A DNA stretch of 64,000 bases from UBA1547 sp035399865 (GTDB lineage: Bacteria > Patescibacteriota > Saccharimonadia > Saccharimonadales > Saccharimonadaceae): assembly GCA_035399865.1 (NCBI GenBank), contig DAOPJW010000003.1, forward strand, positions 93,047-157,046, given 5' to 3'. Shown piece by piece: positions 34,757 to 42,841 of this stretch; position 1 is the stretch's first letter, and each line of letters opens with the position of its first letter. The notes beneath the pieces were generated by a model, which was not told the DNA's origin, did not search any database, and saw only the letters and a list, made by a program, of their open reading frames with translations. The position numbers were made by a program, and so were the translations under genes.

Positions 34757-34785
34757 AGAATACCAAAACCAAGGCAGTACTACAA
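34757..34785 (-). promoter_or_regulatory. Promoter of the Xer recombinase gene
   Basis: Minus strand: -35 TTGTAG (34785-34780), 17-nt spacer, -10 TATTCT (34762-34757), then 6 nt to the ATG. Leaderless. Confidence 0.6.
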
Positions 34786-34857
34786 AATTATTCAATTATT
34801 AATACATTACGTCATAGTGTATACTAAATTAAGATTATTCGCGAAAGGAGCGTATTT

Positions 34858-35385
34858 GTGCAAGAACTGGAAAGGACTTTAATACTAATTAAGCCTGATG
34901 CTATGCAGAGGGGACTTGTTGGGCAAATAATTACTCGTTTTGAAAGAGCAGGGTTAAAAATCGTAGCTATAAAAATGATTGCCCCTGATGAACTTCATTT
35001 TCATAAACATTATGAAGGAATTAGTAATTTAATAAGTAGGTGGGGTGAAGATATATACAACATAGTATTATCTCAAATGACAGAAACGCCCGTAATAGCT
35101 TTTGTTTTAGAGGGAGTTGAAGCAGTTTTCTACGTACGAAAATTGGTTGGCACTACTGATCCAAAGGACTCTGCTCCAGGTACTATAAGGGGCGATTTTA
35201 CACATATTACTAGAGAATTTACAAATAGATCTGGCTCGACTTTACCAAATATCGTACATGCATCAGGTAACCCAGAAGAAGCTGAACAGGAAATAGCTCT
35301 ATGGTTCGATAAATCAGAAATATACGGAGACTATCAAACTTCTCAAGAAGCTATTATTCGTGGTCACGTCCCAAAGGAAAAGTGA
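34858..35385 (+). CDS. ndk: Nucleoside diphosphate kinase
   Basis: Transfers phosphate between NTPs and NDPs. LERTLILIKPDAMQRGLVG opening, GTTDPKDSAPGTIRGDF and NIVHASG with catalytic His134. 175 residues, longer than the usual 140-150; the excess is an insertion around HKHYEGISNLISRWGEDIYN and a C-terminal tail. Starts with GTG after SD AAAGGAG; ends in TGA, evidence for the standard code. Confidence 0.94.
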   Translation: MQELERTLILIKPDAMQRGLVGQIITRFERAGLKIVAIKMIAPDELHFHKHYEGISNLISRWGEDIYNIVLSQMTETPVIAFVLEGVEAVFYVRKLVGTTDPKDSAPGTIRGDFTHITREFTNRSGSTLPNIVHASGNPEEAEQEIALWFDKSEIYGDYQTSQEAIIRGHVPKEK

Positions 35386-35522
35386 CTTAATTAAGCTATT
35401 GACGTTATAATAAGAAGCTGAGGGGTCTATTGTTTTATATTATTAGATATTATTTGTCATGTAATATTATGATTAGGCTATGAATATTTTAAAAAGTAAT
35501 CTGTGCCAAAGATGGATAATAA

Positions 35523-35599
35523 GCCTCGGTAGCTCAATTGGATAGAGCAGATCCGTCCTAAGGATAAGGTTGTAGGTTCGATTCCTGCCCGGGGTACCA
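35523..35599 (+). tRNA. tRNA-Arg (CCT)
   Basis: 77 nt. Acceptor GCCTCGG with CCGGGGT (first pair G-U), D arm GCTC/GAGC, anticodon loop GTCCTAA with anticodon CCT, T arm GTAGG-TTCGATT-CCTGC, encoded CCA. Residue 32 is G and the first anticodon-stem pair is mismatched, both unusual. Confidence 0.93.
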
Positions 35600-35635
35600 A
35601 CATACATAAGTAAAATATTAGGATAAAATACCTAT

Positions 35636-36193
35636 ATGACAAATAAGGAAAAAATTAAAAAAGAACAATTTGATTTTGAAGGACAACGAGAAGGCGAAAA
35701 ATTACTTTTTGTTTTTAGACGTCACATTATTGCTATGAGGAAGGGCTTCTATCTTTTACTCGGTGTATTTTTAGTAGCTTCTTTGCCAATGTTAATTTGG
35801 GGTTTATCCGTTGAATATGATATTTTTATAAAACTGCTTTATCTTGCCTGTGGTGGATTTTTATTGGGTTTAATCCTATTCTTTTATCATTTTATGCTAT
35901 GGTATTTTACAATTTATATAGTGACCGATCAGAGGATAAGACAAATTACACAACGTGGTTTTTTTGGTAAGGATGTCGTTGAGCTAAGACTATCAAAGGT
36001 CCAGAACATAAGCTATAAAATCCCAGGTTTTAGTGGCGAGGTATTTAAATTTGGTACTATTGTGATACAAACTTTTGTTGGTGATCTGGTAATAAACATG
36101 GTTGAGCATCCTGATAAAATTTATAATAAGCTACAAGATGCTGTTAATAATGTAATTGATGATAGGGGTGAAAATGAAGAAATTATTTCTTAA
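35636..36193 (+). CDS. Membrane protein with bacterial PH-like (bPH2) domain
   Basis: 185 residues. Two membrane helices near residues 37-60 and 66-95 are followed by a bPH2-like beta domain (YIVTDQRIRQITQRGFFGKDVVELRLSKVQNI, in two parts), as in YdbS/YdbT-type proteins. Function of the family is poorly defined. The next gene starts inside its last 20 nt, so the two are probably coupled. Confidence 0.75.
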   Translation: MTNKEKIKKEQFDFEGQREGEKLLFVFRRHIIAMRKGFYLLLGVFLVASLPMLIWGLSVEYDIFIKLLYLACGGFLLGLILFFYHFMLWYFTIYIVTDQRIRQITQRGFFGKDVVELRLSKVQNISYKIPGFSGEVFKFGTIVIQTFVGDLVINMVEHPDKIYNKLQDAVNNVIDDRGENEEIIS

Positions 36194-37214
36194 GATTCGG
36201 AAAAACAAAGACGAACAAAGCCCATCTCGGATTACTAGTGAAACTGTTGCGGAACATAGGGAAAGGATATTGGCGGGAGGTAGAAGGTATAAATATCCTA
36301 TTCAATACGCTAGGCACAAATTGGTTATTAATACGATTGCAATAAGTGTTCTAGCCCTTACTGCTATTATAGCAGTTGGCTGGTGGCAACTTTATAAAGC
36401 TCAAAATACCAGTGAATTTATTTATCGTGTCACAAGAGTAATACCAGCTCCAGTAGCTTCGGTTGATAAACATACTGTTTTATATTCAGATTATCTTATG
36501 AAATATATAAGCTCGGTCCATTATTTAAAAAAGATTGAACAAGTAAGCTTGAAAACTGATGATGGAAAAAGGCAAGTTGAATATATCAAAGAGAAATCCC
36601 TTCAAGATGCAATTGCTGATTCCTACGCTAGTAAGCAAGCAAAAACTATCGGTTTATCTGTTGACAACAAAGAACTTGAGTTGTTTATAAAAGAACAAAG
36701 ACAATCAAGTGATGGTGAATTATCTGAAAAAACTTATTATACGGTGATTATGGATTATTATGGCTGGAGTCCTTCTGAGTGGCGTTATGTAATGAAACAA
36801 AAACTTCTTCGTCAAAAAGTTGCCTATGAAATGGACAAAGAAGCTCTAAAATATGCTAATGAAATTAAGAAAGCATTGGATGTAAATCCAACTTCTGACC
36901 TAAAAACGTTGGCTGATTCTTATGCCAATCAATCCAATTTGGAAATAAGTTTCAGTAGTTCAGGTTGGGTTCCTAAGGATAATCAAGATGGTGGTCTGGC
37001 TTTGATAGCATCAAAAATGGGCAAGAATCAAATTTCTGATTTCGTAAAATCTACTGTTGGTGATGGCTATTATATTATTAAACTCAAAGATGTGAATGAA
37101 ACAAAAGTAAATTATGACTACATCAAAATACCGTTAACAGTGTTTGATAATGCGTTAAAGAAAGTTGAAGAAGCTGGTAAAATAGAACGCTACATATCTA
37201 TTAAAAAAGTATAA
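36174..37214 (+). CDS. SurA/PrsA-like foldase (parvulin-type domain)
   Basis: 346 residues from ATG 36174 (SD AGGGGTG), six codons after the longest frame. Basic cytoplasmic head, one membrane helix (TIAISVLALTAIIAVGWW), a SurA_N-like helical region, then a degenerate PpiC-like domain (SSGWVPKDNQDGGLALIASK, DGYYIIKLKDV). It would act outside the membrane on secreted proteins such as the pilus and surface proteins. The isomerase active site is not clear; it may be a chaperone only. Confidence 0.75.
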   Translation: MKKLFLKIRKNKDEQSPSRITSETVAEHRERILAGGRRYKYPIQYARHKLVINTIAISVLALTAIIAVGWWQLYKAQNTSEFIYRVTRVIPAPVASVDKHTVLYSDYLMKYISSVHYLKKIEQVSLKTDDGKRQVEYIKEKSLQDAIADSYASKQAKTIGLSVDNKELELFIKEQRQSSDGELSEKTYYTVIMDYYGWSPSEWRYVMKQKLLRQKVAYEMDKEALKYANEIKKALDVNPTSDLKTLADSYANQSNLEISFSSSGWVPKDNQDGGLALIASKMGKNQISDFVKSTVGDGYYIIKLKDVNETKVNYDYIKIPLTVFDNALKKVEEAGKIERYISIKKV

Positions 37215-37226
37215 TTATAATAATTT

Positions 37227-38252
37227 ATGAAATTATCAGACTATAATTATAATTTGCCAGAAAATCTTATTGCAGACAAACCTAGTTTAATAAGAGGATC
37301 GTCGAGGTTGTTAGTTATGGATCGTTTTACTGGTAGTATGTTAGACAAAAAATATTACAATATAGTGGATTATTTAAATAAAGGTGACACCTTGGTACTG
37401 AATGATACAAAGGTTATGAAAGCTCGCTTGAAAGTCACAAAAGAAAATGGTGCTGTTAGGGAATTGATTATTCTCGAAAAACATAGCTTTGATAATGATT
37501 GGCATCGGCACAGGGCGTTATATAGAAAAAAAATTAAGGTCGGTGATTGTTTGAAAATTGGAGAATACTTTCTGGTCGTTGAAGAAATACAAGGAGATGG
37601 ATTAGCAATTATTAAAAGTAGTGAAGATTTGTTAAATATTTTAGAAAAATATGGCGAAGTACCGCTTCCACCGTATATGCATAGAAAGGCCGAAGCTATT
37701 GATGTTGAACGCTATCAAACTGTTTGGGCGAAAGACAGAGGCTCGGTTGCAGCACCCACAGCCAGTCTAAATATGACAAATGATATTTTAGAAAAAATAA
37801 AATCTAAAGGTGTTAATGTCGTCTATATTACACTTCATGTAGGGCTTGGAACTTTCTTGCCAATTCGTACTGATAATATAGAAGAACACCATATGCATCA
37901 AGAATTTTTTAAAATCAATGCTGATGCAATAAAAATTATTAATGATACAAAATTCAACGGTCGTCGGGTATTTGCACTTGGGACAACAGTTGCCAGAACT
38001 CTAGAATATTCAAGCGATTATATTGACAAGGTAAAAACTGATATTTCTGGGGAAGCAGATATATTTATTTATCCCGGATATCAATTCAAGCTAATTGATT
38101 GTTTGATTACGAATTTTCACGCACCAAAAAGTACGGTTTTGATGTTAACGGCAGCCTTTGTTGGTTGGGATAAATTATTACTAGCATATGAATACGCAAT
38201 AAAACAACAATATAGTCTCTTAAGTTATGGCGATTCAATGTTAATATTATAA
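37227..38252 (+). CDS. queA: S-adenosylmethionine:tRNA ribosyltransferase-isomerase QueA
   Basis: Builds epoxyqueuosine on tRNA from the preQ1 base. LPENLIADKPSLIRGSSRLLV, LVLNDTKVMKARL, EVPLPPYMHR and HVGLGTFLPIR are family motifs; TNFHAPKSTVLMLTAAFVG ends the core. 341 residues. A TATAAT is 5 nt upstream of the ATG. tgt follows after 2 nt. Confidence 0.95.
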   Translation: MKLSDYNYNLPENLIADKPSLIRGSSRLLVMDRFTGSMLDKKYYNIVDYLNKGDTLVLNDTKVMKARLKVTKENGAVRELIILEKHSFDNDWHRHRALYRKKIKVGDCLKIGEYFLVVEEIQGDGLAIIKSSEDLLNILEKYGEVPLPPYMHRKAEAIDVERYQTVWAKDRGSVAAPTASLNMTNDILEKIKSKGVNVVYITLHVGLGTFLPIRTDNIEEHHMHQEFFKINADAIKIINDTKFNGRRVFALGTTVARTLEYSSDYIDKVKTDISGEADIFIYPGYQFKLIDCLITNFHAPKSTVLMLTAAFVGWDKLLLAYEYAIKQQYSLLSYGDSMLIL

Positions 38253-38254
38253 GC

Positions 38255-39499
38255 ATGAAAAAAGAGCCACTGAAATTTTCCATTTTAAAAAAGGTTGATA
38301 AAAAATTAGCCCGTACTGGTGTTATTGAAACACCTAACGGAATAATACAAACCCCAGCGTTTATAGTTGGTGGTACTCAGGCGACGGTAAAAACGTTATC
38401 TCCAGAGCAAGTAATTAATCTTGGAGCTCAATCCATACTGGTCAACGCTTATCATCTAATGCTCCGTCCAGGGGAAGATATAATATCTGATTCCGGAGGT
38501 ATTCATAAGTTTATGAATTTCAATAAGCCAGTTTTTTCTGATAGTGGTGGCTTTCAAGTATTCTCATTGGGAATGGCATATAAAAAGGGGATAGATAGTA
38601 CTAGCCATAGCGAAAAAGGTGATGCTACCTTGGCAGTTCATACTAAATCACAACTTACAAAAGTAACAGAAGATGGTGTATTTTTTAGGTCACATTTAGA
38701 TGGTAATAGCCTTTTTATTAATCCCGAGAAATCTATGGAGATACAGCACAAAATTGGCTCGGATATTCATATGTGTTTTGACGAACTAACTTCGCCACTT
38801 GCGGGTTATGATTACATAAAAAAAGCGATGGACAGAACTCATAACTGGGCGGTGCGTTGCATAAAACAACACGATAAATTAAACGAAGATCATTATTTGG
38901 CAGGTGATAATCCCCAAGCTTTATTTGGGGTAGTGCAGGGAGCTCGTGAAGAAAGACTACGAAAGCAAAGTGCAAATTTTTTAGCTAAAATGGACTTTGA
39001 TGGTTTTGGTATAGGTGGTGTATTCGAGCCTGAAGAAATTTCTTCTACAGTAAGATGGGTTAATGAAATTTTACCTGAAGATAAACCACGCCATTTATTA
39101 GGTATTGGTTCTCAACCAGCTGATTTATTTCTTGGTGTGCAGTACGGCATCGACACTTTTGATTGCGTAGCACCGACGAGACAGGCCAGAAATGGGACAT
39201 TATATACCTACAGTGGTCGTATCAATATCAAAAATAAAAAATACGCAACTGATTTTAATCCCGTAGATAGCGAATGTGACTGTTATTTGTGCAAAAATTA
39301 TTCAAGAGCTTATATACGACACCTATTTAAATCAGAAGAAATATTCGGATTGGTTTTGGCTAGTATACATAACGAAAGATTCGTAATTCGTACGGTTGAT
39401 AATATTAGAAAAAGCATTGAGGATAATAATTTCTTTGACTATAAGAGACAATTCCTTGAAAAATATTACGGTATAGAGAAAGCTCAAATTTTTTTGTAG
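38255..39499 (+). CDS. tgt: Queuine/preQ1 tRNA-guanine transglycosylase
   Basis: Exchanges G34 for preQ1 in tRNAs with GUN anticodons. SDSGGFQVFSLG carries the catalytic Asp, GIDTFDCVAPTRQARNG the second Asp and substrate loop, and CDCYLCKNYSRAYIRHLFKSEE the complete zinc site (CxCxxC...H). 414 residues, a little longer than usual. Coupled to queA. tRNA-Asp(GTC), a substrate, is the next gene. Confidence 0.95.
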   Translation: MKKEPLKFSILKKVDKKLARTGVIETPNGIIQTPAFIVGGTQATVKTLSPEQVINLGAQSILVNAYHLMLRPGEDIISDSGGIHKFMNFNKPVFSDSGGFQVFSLGMAYKKGIDSTSHSEKGDATLAVHTKSQLTKVTEDGVFFRSHLDGNSLFINPEKSMEIQHKIGSDIHMCFDELTSPLAGYDYIKKAMDRTHNWAVRCIKQHDKLNEDHYLAGDNPQALFGVVQGAREERLRKQSANFLAKMDFDGFGIGGVFEPEEISSTVRWVNEILPEDKPRHLLGIGSQPADLFLGVQYGIDTFDCVAPTRQARNGTLYTYSGRINIKNKKYATDFNPVDSECDCYLCKNYSRAYIRHLFKSEEIFGLVLASIHNERFVIRTVDNIRKSIEDNNFFDYKRQFLEKYYGIEKAQIFL

Positions 39500-39508
39500 A
39501 TAAAAAAA

Positions 39509-39530
39509 GTCACTTACTTCGTGACATTTT
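39509..39530. terminator. Terminator between tgt and tRNA-Asp (bidirectional)
   Basis: GTCAC (39509-39513) and GTGAC (39521-39525), loop TTACTTC, with a run of A on one side and ATTTTTATT on the other. Confidence 0.75.
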
Positions 39531-39533
39531 TAT

Positions 39534-39609
39534 TGGCGGGCCCGACCGGACTTGAACCGGCGATCTCCTCCGTGACAGGGAGGCGTGATAACCACTACAC
39601 TACGAGCCC
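39534..39609 (-). tRNA. tRNA-Asp (GTC)
   Basis: 76 nt on the minus strand. Acceptor GGGCTCG/CGGGCCC, anticodon arm CCTCC-CTGTCAC-GGAGG, T arm GCCGG-TTCAAGT-CCGGT, encoded CCA. A queuosine substrate, next to queA-tgt. Confidence 0.95.
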
Positions 39610-39690
39610 AATTAATAATTAACTCTAGTATGATACCAGTTTACGTTATTTTTCGCAACAGCGTGATTTTTAATGATTTACAGAATAAAA

Positions 39691-39699
39691 TGTTATAAT
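39691..39699 (+). promoter_or_regulatory. Extended -10 promoter of tRNA-Thr
   Basis: TGT-TATAAT (39691-39699), 16 nt before the tRNA 5' end. Confidence 0.6.
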
Positions 39700-39715
39700 G
39701 TATCTGATCAATTAT

Positions 39716-39791
39716 GCCGCTGTAGCTCAGCTGGTAGAGCGACGCTTTCGTAAAGCGTAGGTCTCCGGTTCAATTCCGGACAGCGGCTCCA
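39716..39791 (+). tRNA. tRNA-Thr (CGT)
   Basis: 76 nt. Acceptor GCCGCTG/CAGCGGC, anticodon arm ACGCT-TTCGTAA-AGCGT, T arm TCCGG-TTCAATT-CCGGA, discriminator T, encoded CCA. Its 3' end UCCA is complementary to the UGGA bulge of the T-box before thrS. Confidence 0.95.
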
Positions 39792-39815
39792 GAATTTTTT
39801 AAAATACATCATAGA

Positions 39816-39904
39816 GTAGATCATAGATATCGGTATTAGGTATCTGATGAGAATCGGCAGACACCTGAAACATAGATACTATGCTAGTAAAATCTATGAT
39901 CTAC
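39816..39904 (+). ncRNA. Predicted three-way-junction RNA element (unassigned)
   Basis: A 13-bp perfect closing stem, GTAGATCATAGAT (39816-39828) with ATCTATGATCTAC (39892-39904), encloses two hairpins. The first is AGGT-a-TCTG paired with CAGA-c-ACCT (8 bp with one mismatch, 11-nt loop); the second is CATAG-ATA-CTATG. It lies between tRNA-Thr and the 125-residue membrane protein gene, about 115 nt before its start, in a region without an ORF. It could be a cis-regulatory leader or a small RNA; no known class fits. Strand is not certain because the stems are symmetrical. Confidence 0.45.
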
Positions 39905-40030
39905 AGAATCATATTAAATTAAAATTAAGCATTTATCAAGTACAAATATAAAAAATGTTCAATTTAATTGATTTTATTGTCAGTATAATAGTTACTCAGA
40001 GGAAAAAGTGATAGAATAAAGCTATCTTAT

Positions 40031-40408
40031 ATGAAGACTATTTTTATAGAATTTTTTAAAAAGCTTATATCTGACAGATATCTATTTTTTTTGATATTAT
40101 TGTTATTTTTACTTTCTTTAATTTCATCAATATTTATCGGTTTATCAATAAAAGTAAGCGAATTACAATTAGTATCTCATTACACGGCCTATGGTACGAC
40201 GAATTTTTATACTGATCAATGGTATTATCTTCTATTATTTATAGTATTTCAGCTGTTATTGGCTTTTTTTCACTCTGTGATTGCGATAAAGTTGTCTGAA
40301 GTAAGAGGTCGATCTATCGCAATAATGTTTATTTGGCTTGGTATCTGTTTAGTAATTCTGGGTTGGATCACTGCAGATTCGGTTATTAATGTTTATACTT
40401 CACTTTAA
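40031..40408 (+). CDS. Small polytopic membrane protein upstream of a glycosyltransferase
   Basis: 125 residues with three membrane helices (about 15-40, 60-85 and 92-115). No motif recognised. Three nt before the glycosyltransferase gene and clearly in one operon, so it probably helps that enzyme in the membrane. A candidate structured leader lies upstream. Confidence 0.7.
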   Translation: MKTIFIEFFKKLISDRYLFFLILLLFLLSLISSIFIGLSIKVSELQLVSHYTAYGTTNFYTDQWYYLLLFIVFQLLLAFFHSVIAIKLSEVRGRSIAIMFIWLGICLVILGWITADSVINVYTSL

Positions 40409-40411
40409 AAT

Positions 40412-42088
40412 ATGATAGATTTAGAAATTCCTCTTGGTAAAAGAACAAAACTGTATCGCTTTTTTGAAATGCTACCAGCGATAATAAGCTATGGGCTTTT
40501 ATTATTACTAGTTGTTTTATCGTTAGTTAGCCCGATTTTAGCAGCTACTTATGTGCTATTAGTTATTGTGACTATGTTAGTAAAGGCTATCGGTATTGCT
40601 CTACGTACAATACAGGGTCGGAAAAGACTAGAATTGGCTCAAAAAGTTGATTGGCATACAAGGTTACATGATTTAGAGAATCCACAATTTGCTTACGACC
40701 AACAAAGAGAAGCTAATTCTAATGATTTTGGAGCGTTTAGTCATATAGAAAATTTACGTCTAGTCTCGGCTGACTCAGATAGCTTTCCTAGGCCATCGCA
40801 AATATATAACGCAGTAATAATTGCTACATATAATGAATCTTATGACGTTCTTGAACCTACCGTAAAGTCTGTTGCTAGTGGTACATTTGATACAAAAAAA
40901 ATAATTCTTGTAATTGCGTACGAGGAAAGGGGTGGTGATTCAATAAGAAATACCGTCCATAAATTAAAAAATAAATATGGCCATATATTTCATTCATTTC
41001 ATCTAGTACAGCATCCAAAAGATATGCCTGATGAAGTTATTGGAAAGGGAGGGAATATAACATATGCTGGAAAATATTTAAAAGAATGGCTCAAAGAAGT
41101 AACTATTGTATCAAAAGATGTAATAGTTACTACGCTCGATGCCGACAACAGGCCACATAAAACTTATTTTGACTATCTAACTTACGAATATATTGTCAAT
41201 GAAGATCGCAAACATCTTTCATATCAGCCTATATGCCTATTTTTCAGTAATATTTGGGACGCACCAGCTCCGATGAGAGTTATCGCTACCGGTAATTCCT
41301 TCTGGAATATTATCAGTTCGATGCGACCGCACACTTTAAGAAATTTTGCATCCCATTCACAACCTATGGATGCTTTGGAAGAGATGAATTTTTGGAGTAC
41401 TAGGACGATTGTGGAGGACGGCCATCAGTATTGGCGTAGTTACTTTTATTTCGGTGGAAATTACAATGTATTGCCGATTTATGTGCCAATTTATCAAGAT
41501 GCAGTATTGACGGACACGTACTTAGGGACTCTCAAGGCACAATTTGTACAACTACGTAGATGGGCCTACGGTGCTTCAGATGTCCCGTATGTCGCTACAA
41601 GAATATTTTCGCGTCAACGTAACGTTTCCTTTTTTGGAGGTATTGCAAGACTTCTCAGATTGCTTGACGGCCATATCACACTGGCGAGTGTTTCTATATT
41701 AGTGGCCATAGGTGGATGGGTACCATTACTATTAAATAGTGAAGCATCCCGTAGTATACCAGCACATCAATTACCAGACGTTGTGAGTGGAATTCAACAA
41801 ATCGCAATGATTGGTATTTTTATCACTGTATTTTTGTCATTCAAGATGCTTCCACCTCGTCCAGAACGATATAAGAAAAGTAGGACACTATTTATGCTCG
41901 CTCAATGGGTTTTAATGCCTTTTACAGCCATAGGTTATAGCTCATTCGCTGCTTTATATTCTCAAGGTAGACTTTTTCTTGGTAAATATTTAGATAAGTT
42001 TGATGTAACAGAAAAAGCTACTCATAAGTCAGTCGCTCTCGCAAGAAAGAGATCGCAAAAACATCGCTTAATGGGTGATAAAAGTTAA
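40412..42088 (+). CDS. Membrane glycosyltransferase, family 2
   Basis: 558 residues. Two N-terminal membrane helices, a GT-A catalytic domain beginning VIIATYNESYDVLEPTVKS, metal site TTLDADNRPHKTYFDYL (DxD-like DAD), acceptor-site Asp in IVEDGHQYWRSYF and the product-channel motif QLRRWAYG (QxxRW), then about four C-terminal helices. This layout fits processive GT2 synthases (cellulose or hyaluronan synthase type) that polymerise and export a glycan. Product unknown. Confidence 0.85.
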   Translation: MIDLEIPLGKRTKLYRFFEMLPAIISYGLLLLLVVLSLVSPILAATYVLLVIVTMLVKAIGIALRTIQGRKRLELAQKVDWHTRLHDLENPQFAYDQQREANSNDFGAFSHIENLRLVSADSDSFPRPSQIYNAVIIATYNESYDVLEPTVKSVASGTFDTKKIILVIAYEERGGDSIRNTVHKLKNKYGHIFHSFHLVQHPKDMPDEVIGKGGNITYAGKYLKEWLKEVTIVSKDVIVTTLDADNRPHKTYFDYLTYEYIVNEDRKHLSYQPICLFFSNIWDAPAPMRVIATGNSFWNIISSMRPHTLRNFASHSQPMDALEEMNFWSTRTIVEDGHQYWRSYFYFGGNYNVLPIYVPIYQDAVLTDTYLGTLKAQFVQLRRWAYGASDVPYVATRIFSRQRNVSFFGGIARLLRLLDGHITLASVSILVAIGGWVPLLLNSEASRSIPAHQLPDVVSGIQQIAMIGIFITVFLSFKMLPPRPERYKKSRTLFMLAQWVLMPFTAIGYSSFAALYSQGRLFLGKYLDKFDVTEKATHKSVALARKRSQKHRLMGDKS

Positions 42089-42116
42089 AAAATTTATCAT
42101 ATTTAGCTAACTATTT

Positions 42117-42145
42117 AATACCCCACATTTAAAATGTGGGGTATT
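42117..42145. terminator. Strong bidirectional terminator after the glycosyltransferase
   Basis: Arms AATACCCCACATTT (42117-42130) and AAATGTGGGGTATT (42132-42145): 13-14 bp perfect stem, serving the convergent small gene at 42169-42306 as well. Confidence 0.85.
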
Positions 42146-42168
42146 CTTGGTGATTTATAAGATTTAAT

Positions 42169-42306
42169 CTACATTAGTGTCCTAATACGCATTTCACGCT
42201 TGACTTCTTTTAGAGTTTTATCGTATTCAAAACTTAAACTAAAACGTTCAAGTTTTGATGATGTTCCTATTGTGTTAATAGCTTGAATCTGATGTTTCTT
42301 AGCCAT
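42169..42306 (-). CDS. 45-residue basic protein with its own consensus promoter
   Basis: Minus-strand ORF MAKKHQIQAINTIGTSSKL to RIRTLM. The second half alternates hydrophobic and charged residues (FSLSFEYDKTLKEVKREMRI), suggesting a beta strand and an amphipathic helix. A consensus promoter (TTGACA, 17 nt, TAATAT) ends 6 nt before the ATG, and the convergent terminator lies past its end; these are the main reasons to believe it is a gene. No family recognised. Confidence 0.6.
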   Translation of the reverse strand: MAKKHQIQAINTIGTSSKLERFSLSFEYDKTLKEVKREMRIRTLM

Positions 42307-42312
42307 ATCTTA

Positions 42313-42341
42313 ATATTAGCATAAACAACATATATTGTCAA
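42313..42341 (-). promoter_or_regulatory. Consensus promoter of the 45-residue gene
   Basis: Minus strand: -35 TTGACA (42341-42336), 17-nt spacer, -10 TAATAT (42318-42313), 6 nt to the ATG. Confidence 0.7.
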
Positions 42342-42433
42342 TGGAACAAGATTAAGTTTAATATTACATTTATGATATATATGTAATATTATATTGATGT
42401 TTAATCACGTGGAAAACTTATTCAAAAATTGTG

Positions 42434-42464
42434 AAAAAATAAAAACCCATCTGTTTTGATGAGT
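42434..42464 (-). terminator. Terminator of tRNA-Val
   Basis: Minus strand ACTCATC (42464-42458), loop AAAACA, GATGGGT (42451-42445; one G-U pair), then TTTTATTTTTTC. Confidence 0.75.
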
Positions 42465-42468
42465 TTAA

Positions 42469-42545
42469 TGGTGGGTCCTAAAGGATTCGAACCTTTCACC
42501 TCAACAACGTCAATGTTGCGCTCTAGCCAAATGAGCTAAGGACCC
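42469..42545 (-). tRNA. tRNA-Val (GAC)
   Basis: 77 nt on the minus strand. Acceptor GGGTCCT/AGGACCC, anticodon arm CAACA-TTGACGT-TGTTG, T arm AAAGG-TTCGAAT-CCTTT, encoded CCA. Confidence 0.95.
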
Positions 42546-42610
42546 GTTTGTACTAGAATACCAAAATAGAGGTAGTCACGCAAGAAACGTGTTATTATAT
42601 TATTTGAACA

Positions 42611-42805
42611 ATGATGTAATCTAACCAATTACTGAGTTCCGTGGGGAGTTGTAGCGTACGTAACGTAACATCATGAGTGTTCGCTTAGTTTTTATTTAAT
42701 AAAATAAAGGCGAAAAGTCCGGTGGAACCGCTTACTATATAGTAAGTCCGAGACATGTGAGAAATAATTTAAGCTATAAGTTTAATGTTATAATCACATG
42801 TTTTT
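42611..42805 (+). promoter_or_regulatory. T-box riboswitch before thrS
   Basis: Short stem I closed by ATGATGT (42611-42617) with ACATCAT (42668-42674); stem III closed by TTCGC/GCGAA (42680-42714); then the antiterminator, with arms GTC-CGG (42717-42722) and CCG-a-GAC (42748-42754), bulge TGGAACC (42723-42729) and upper stem GCTTAC/GTAAGT. The bulge UGGA pairs with the UCCA end of tRNA-Thr. A terminator stem ACATGTGA (42753-42760) with TCACATGT (42794-42801) and TTTTATT follows, sharing two bases with the antiterminator. Stem I is only ~64 nt, far shorter than in Bacillus. An ACG in its 3' side (42663-42665) could be the specifier. Confidence 0.78.
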
Positions 42806-42841
42806 ATTATTTATTAGCCATATGGCAAAAGGAGAATAGTA

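Noticed and set aside
39842..39872. Possible hammerhead ribozyme (CTGATGAG ... GAAAC with a following hairpin)
   Set aside because: The segment between the two core pieces does not form a proper stem II, position 16.1 would be C rather than U, and no stem I pairs at the expected place. The same bases fit a different hairpin better.
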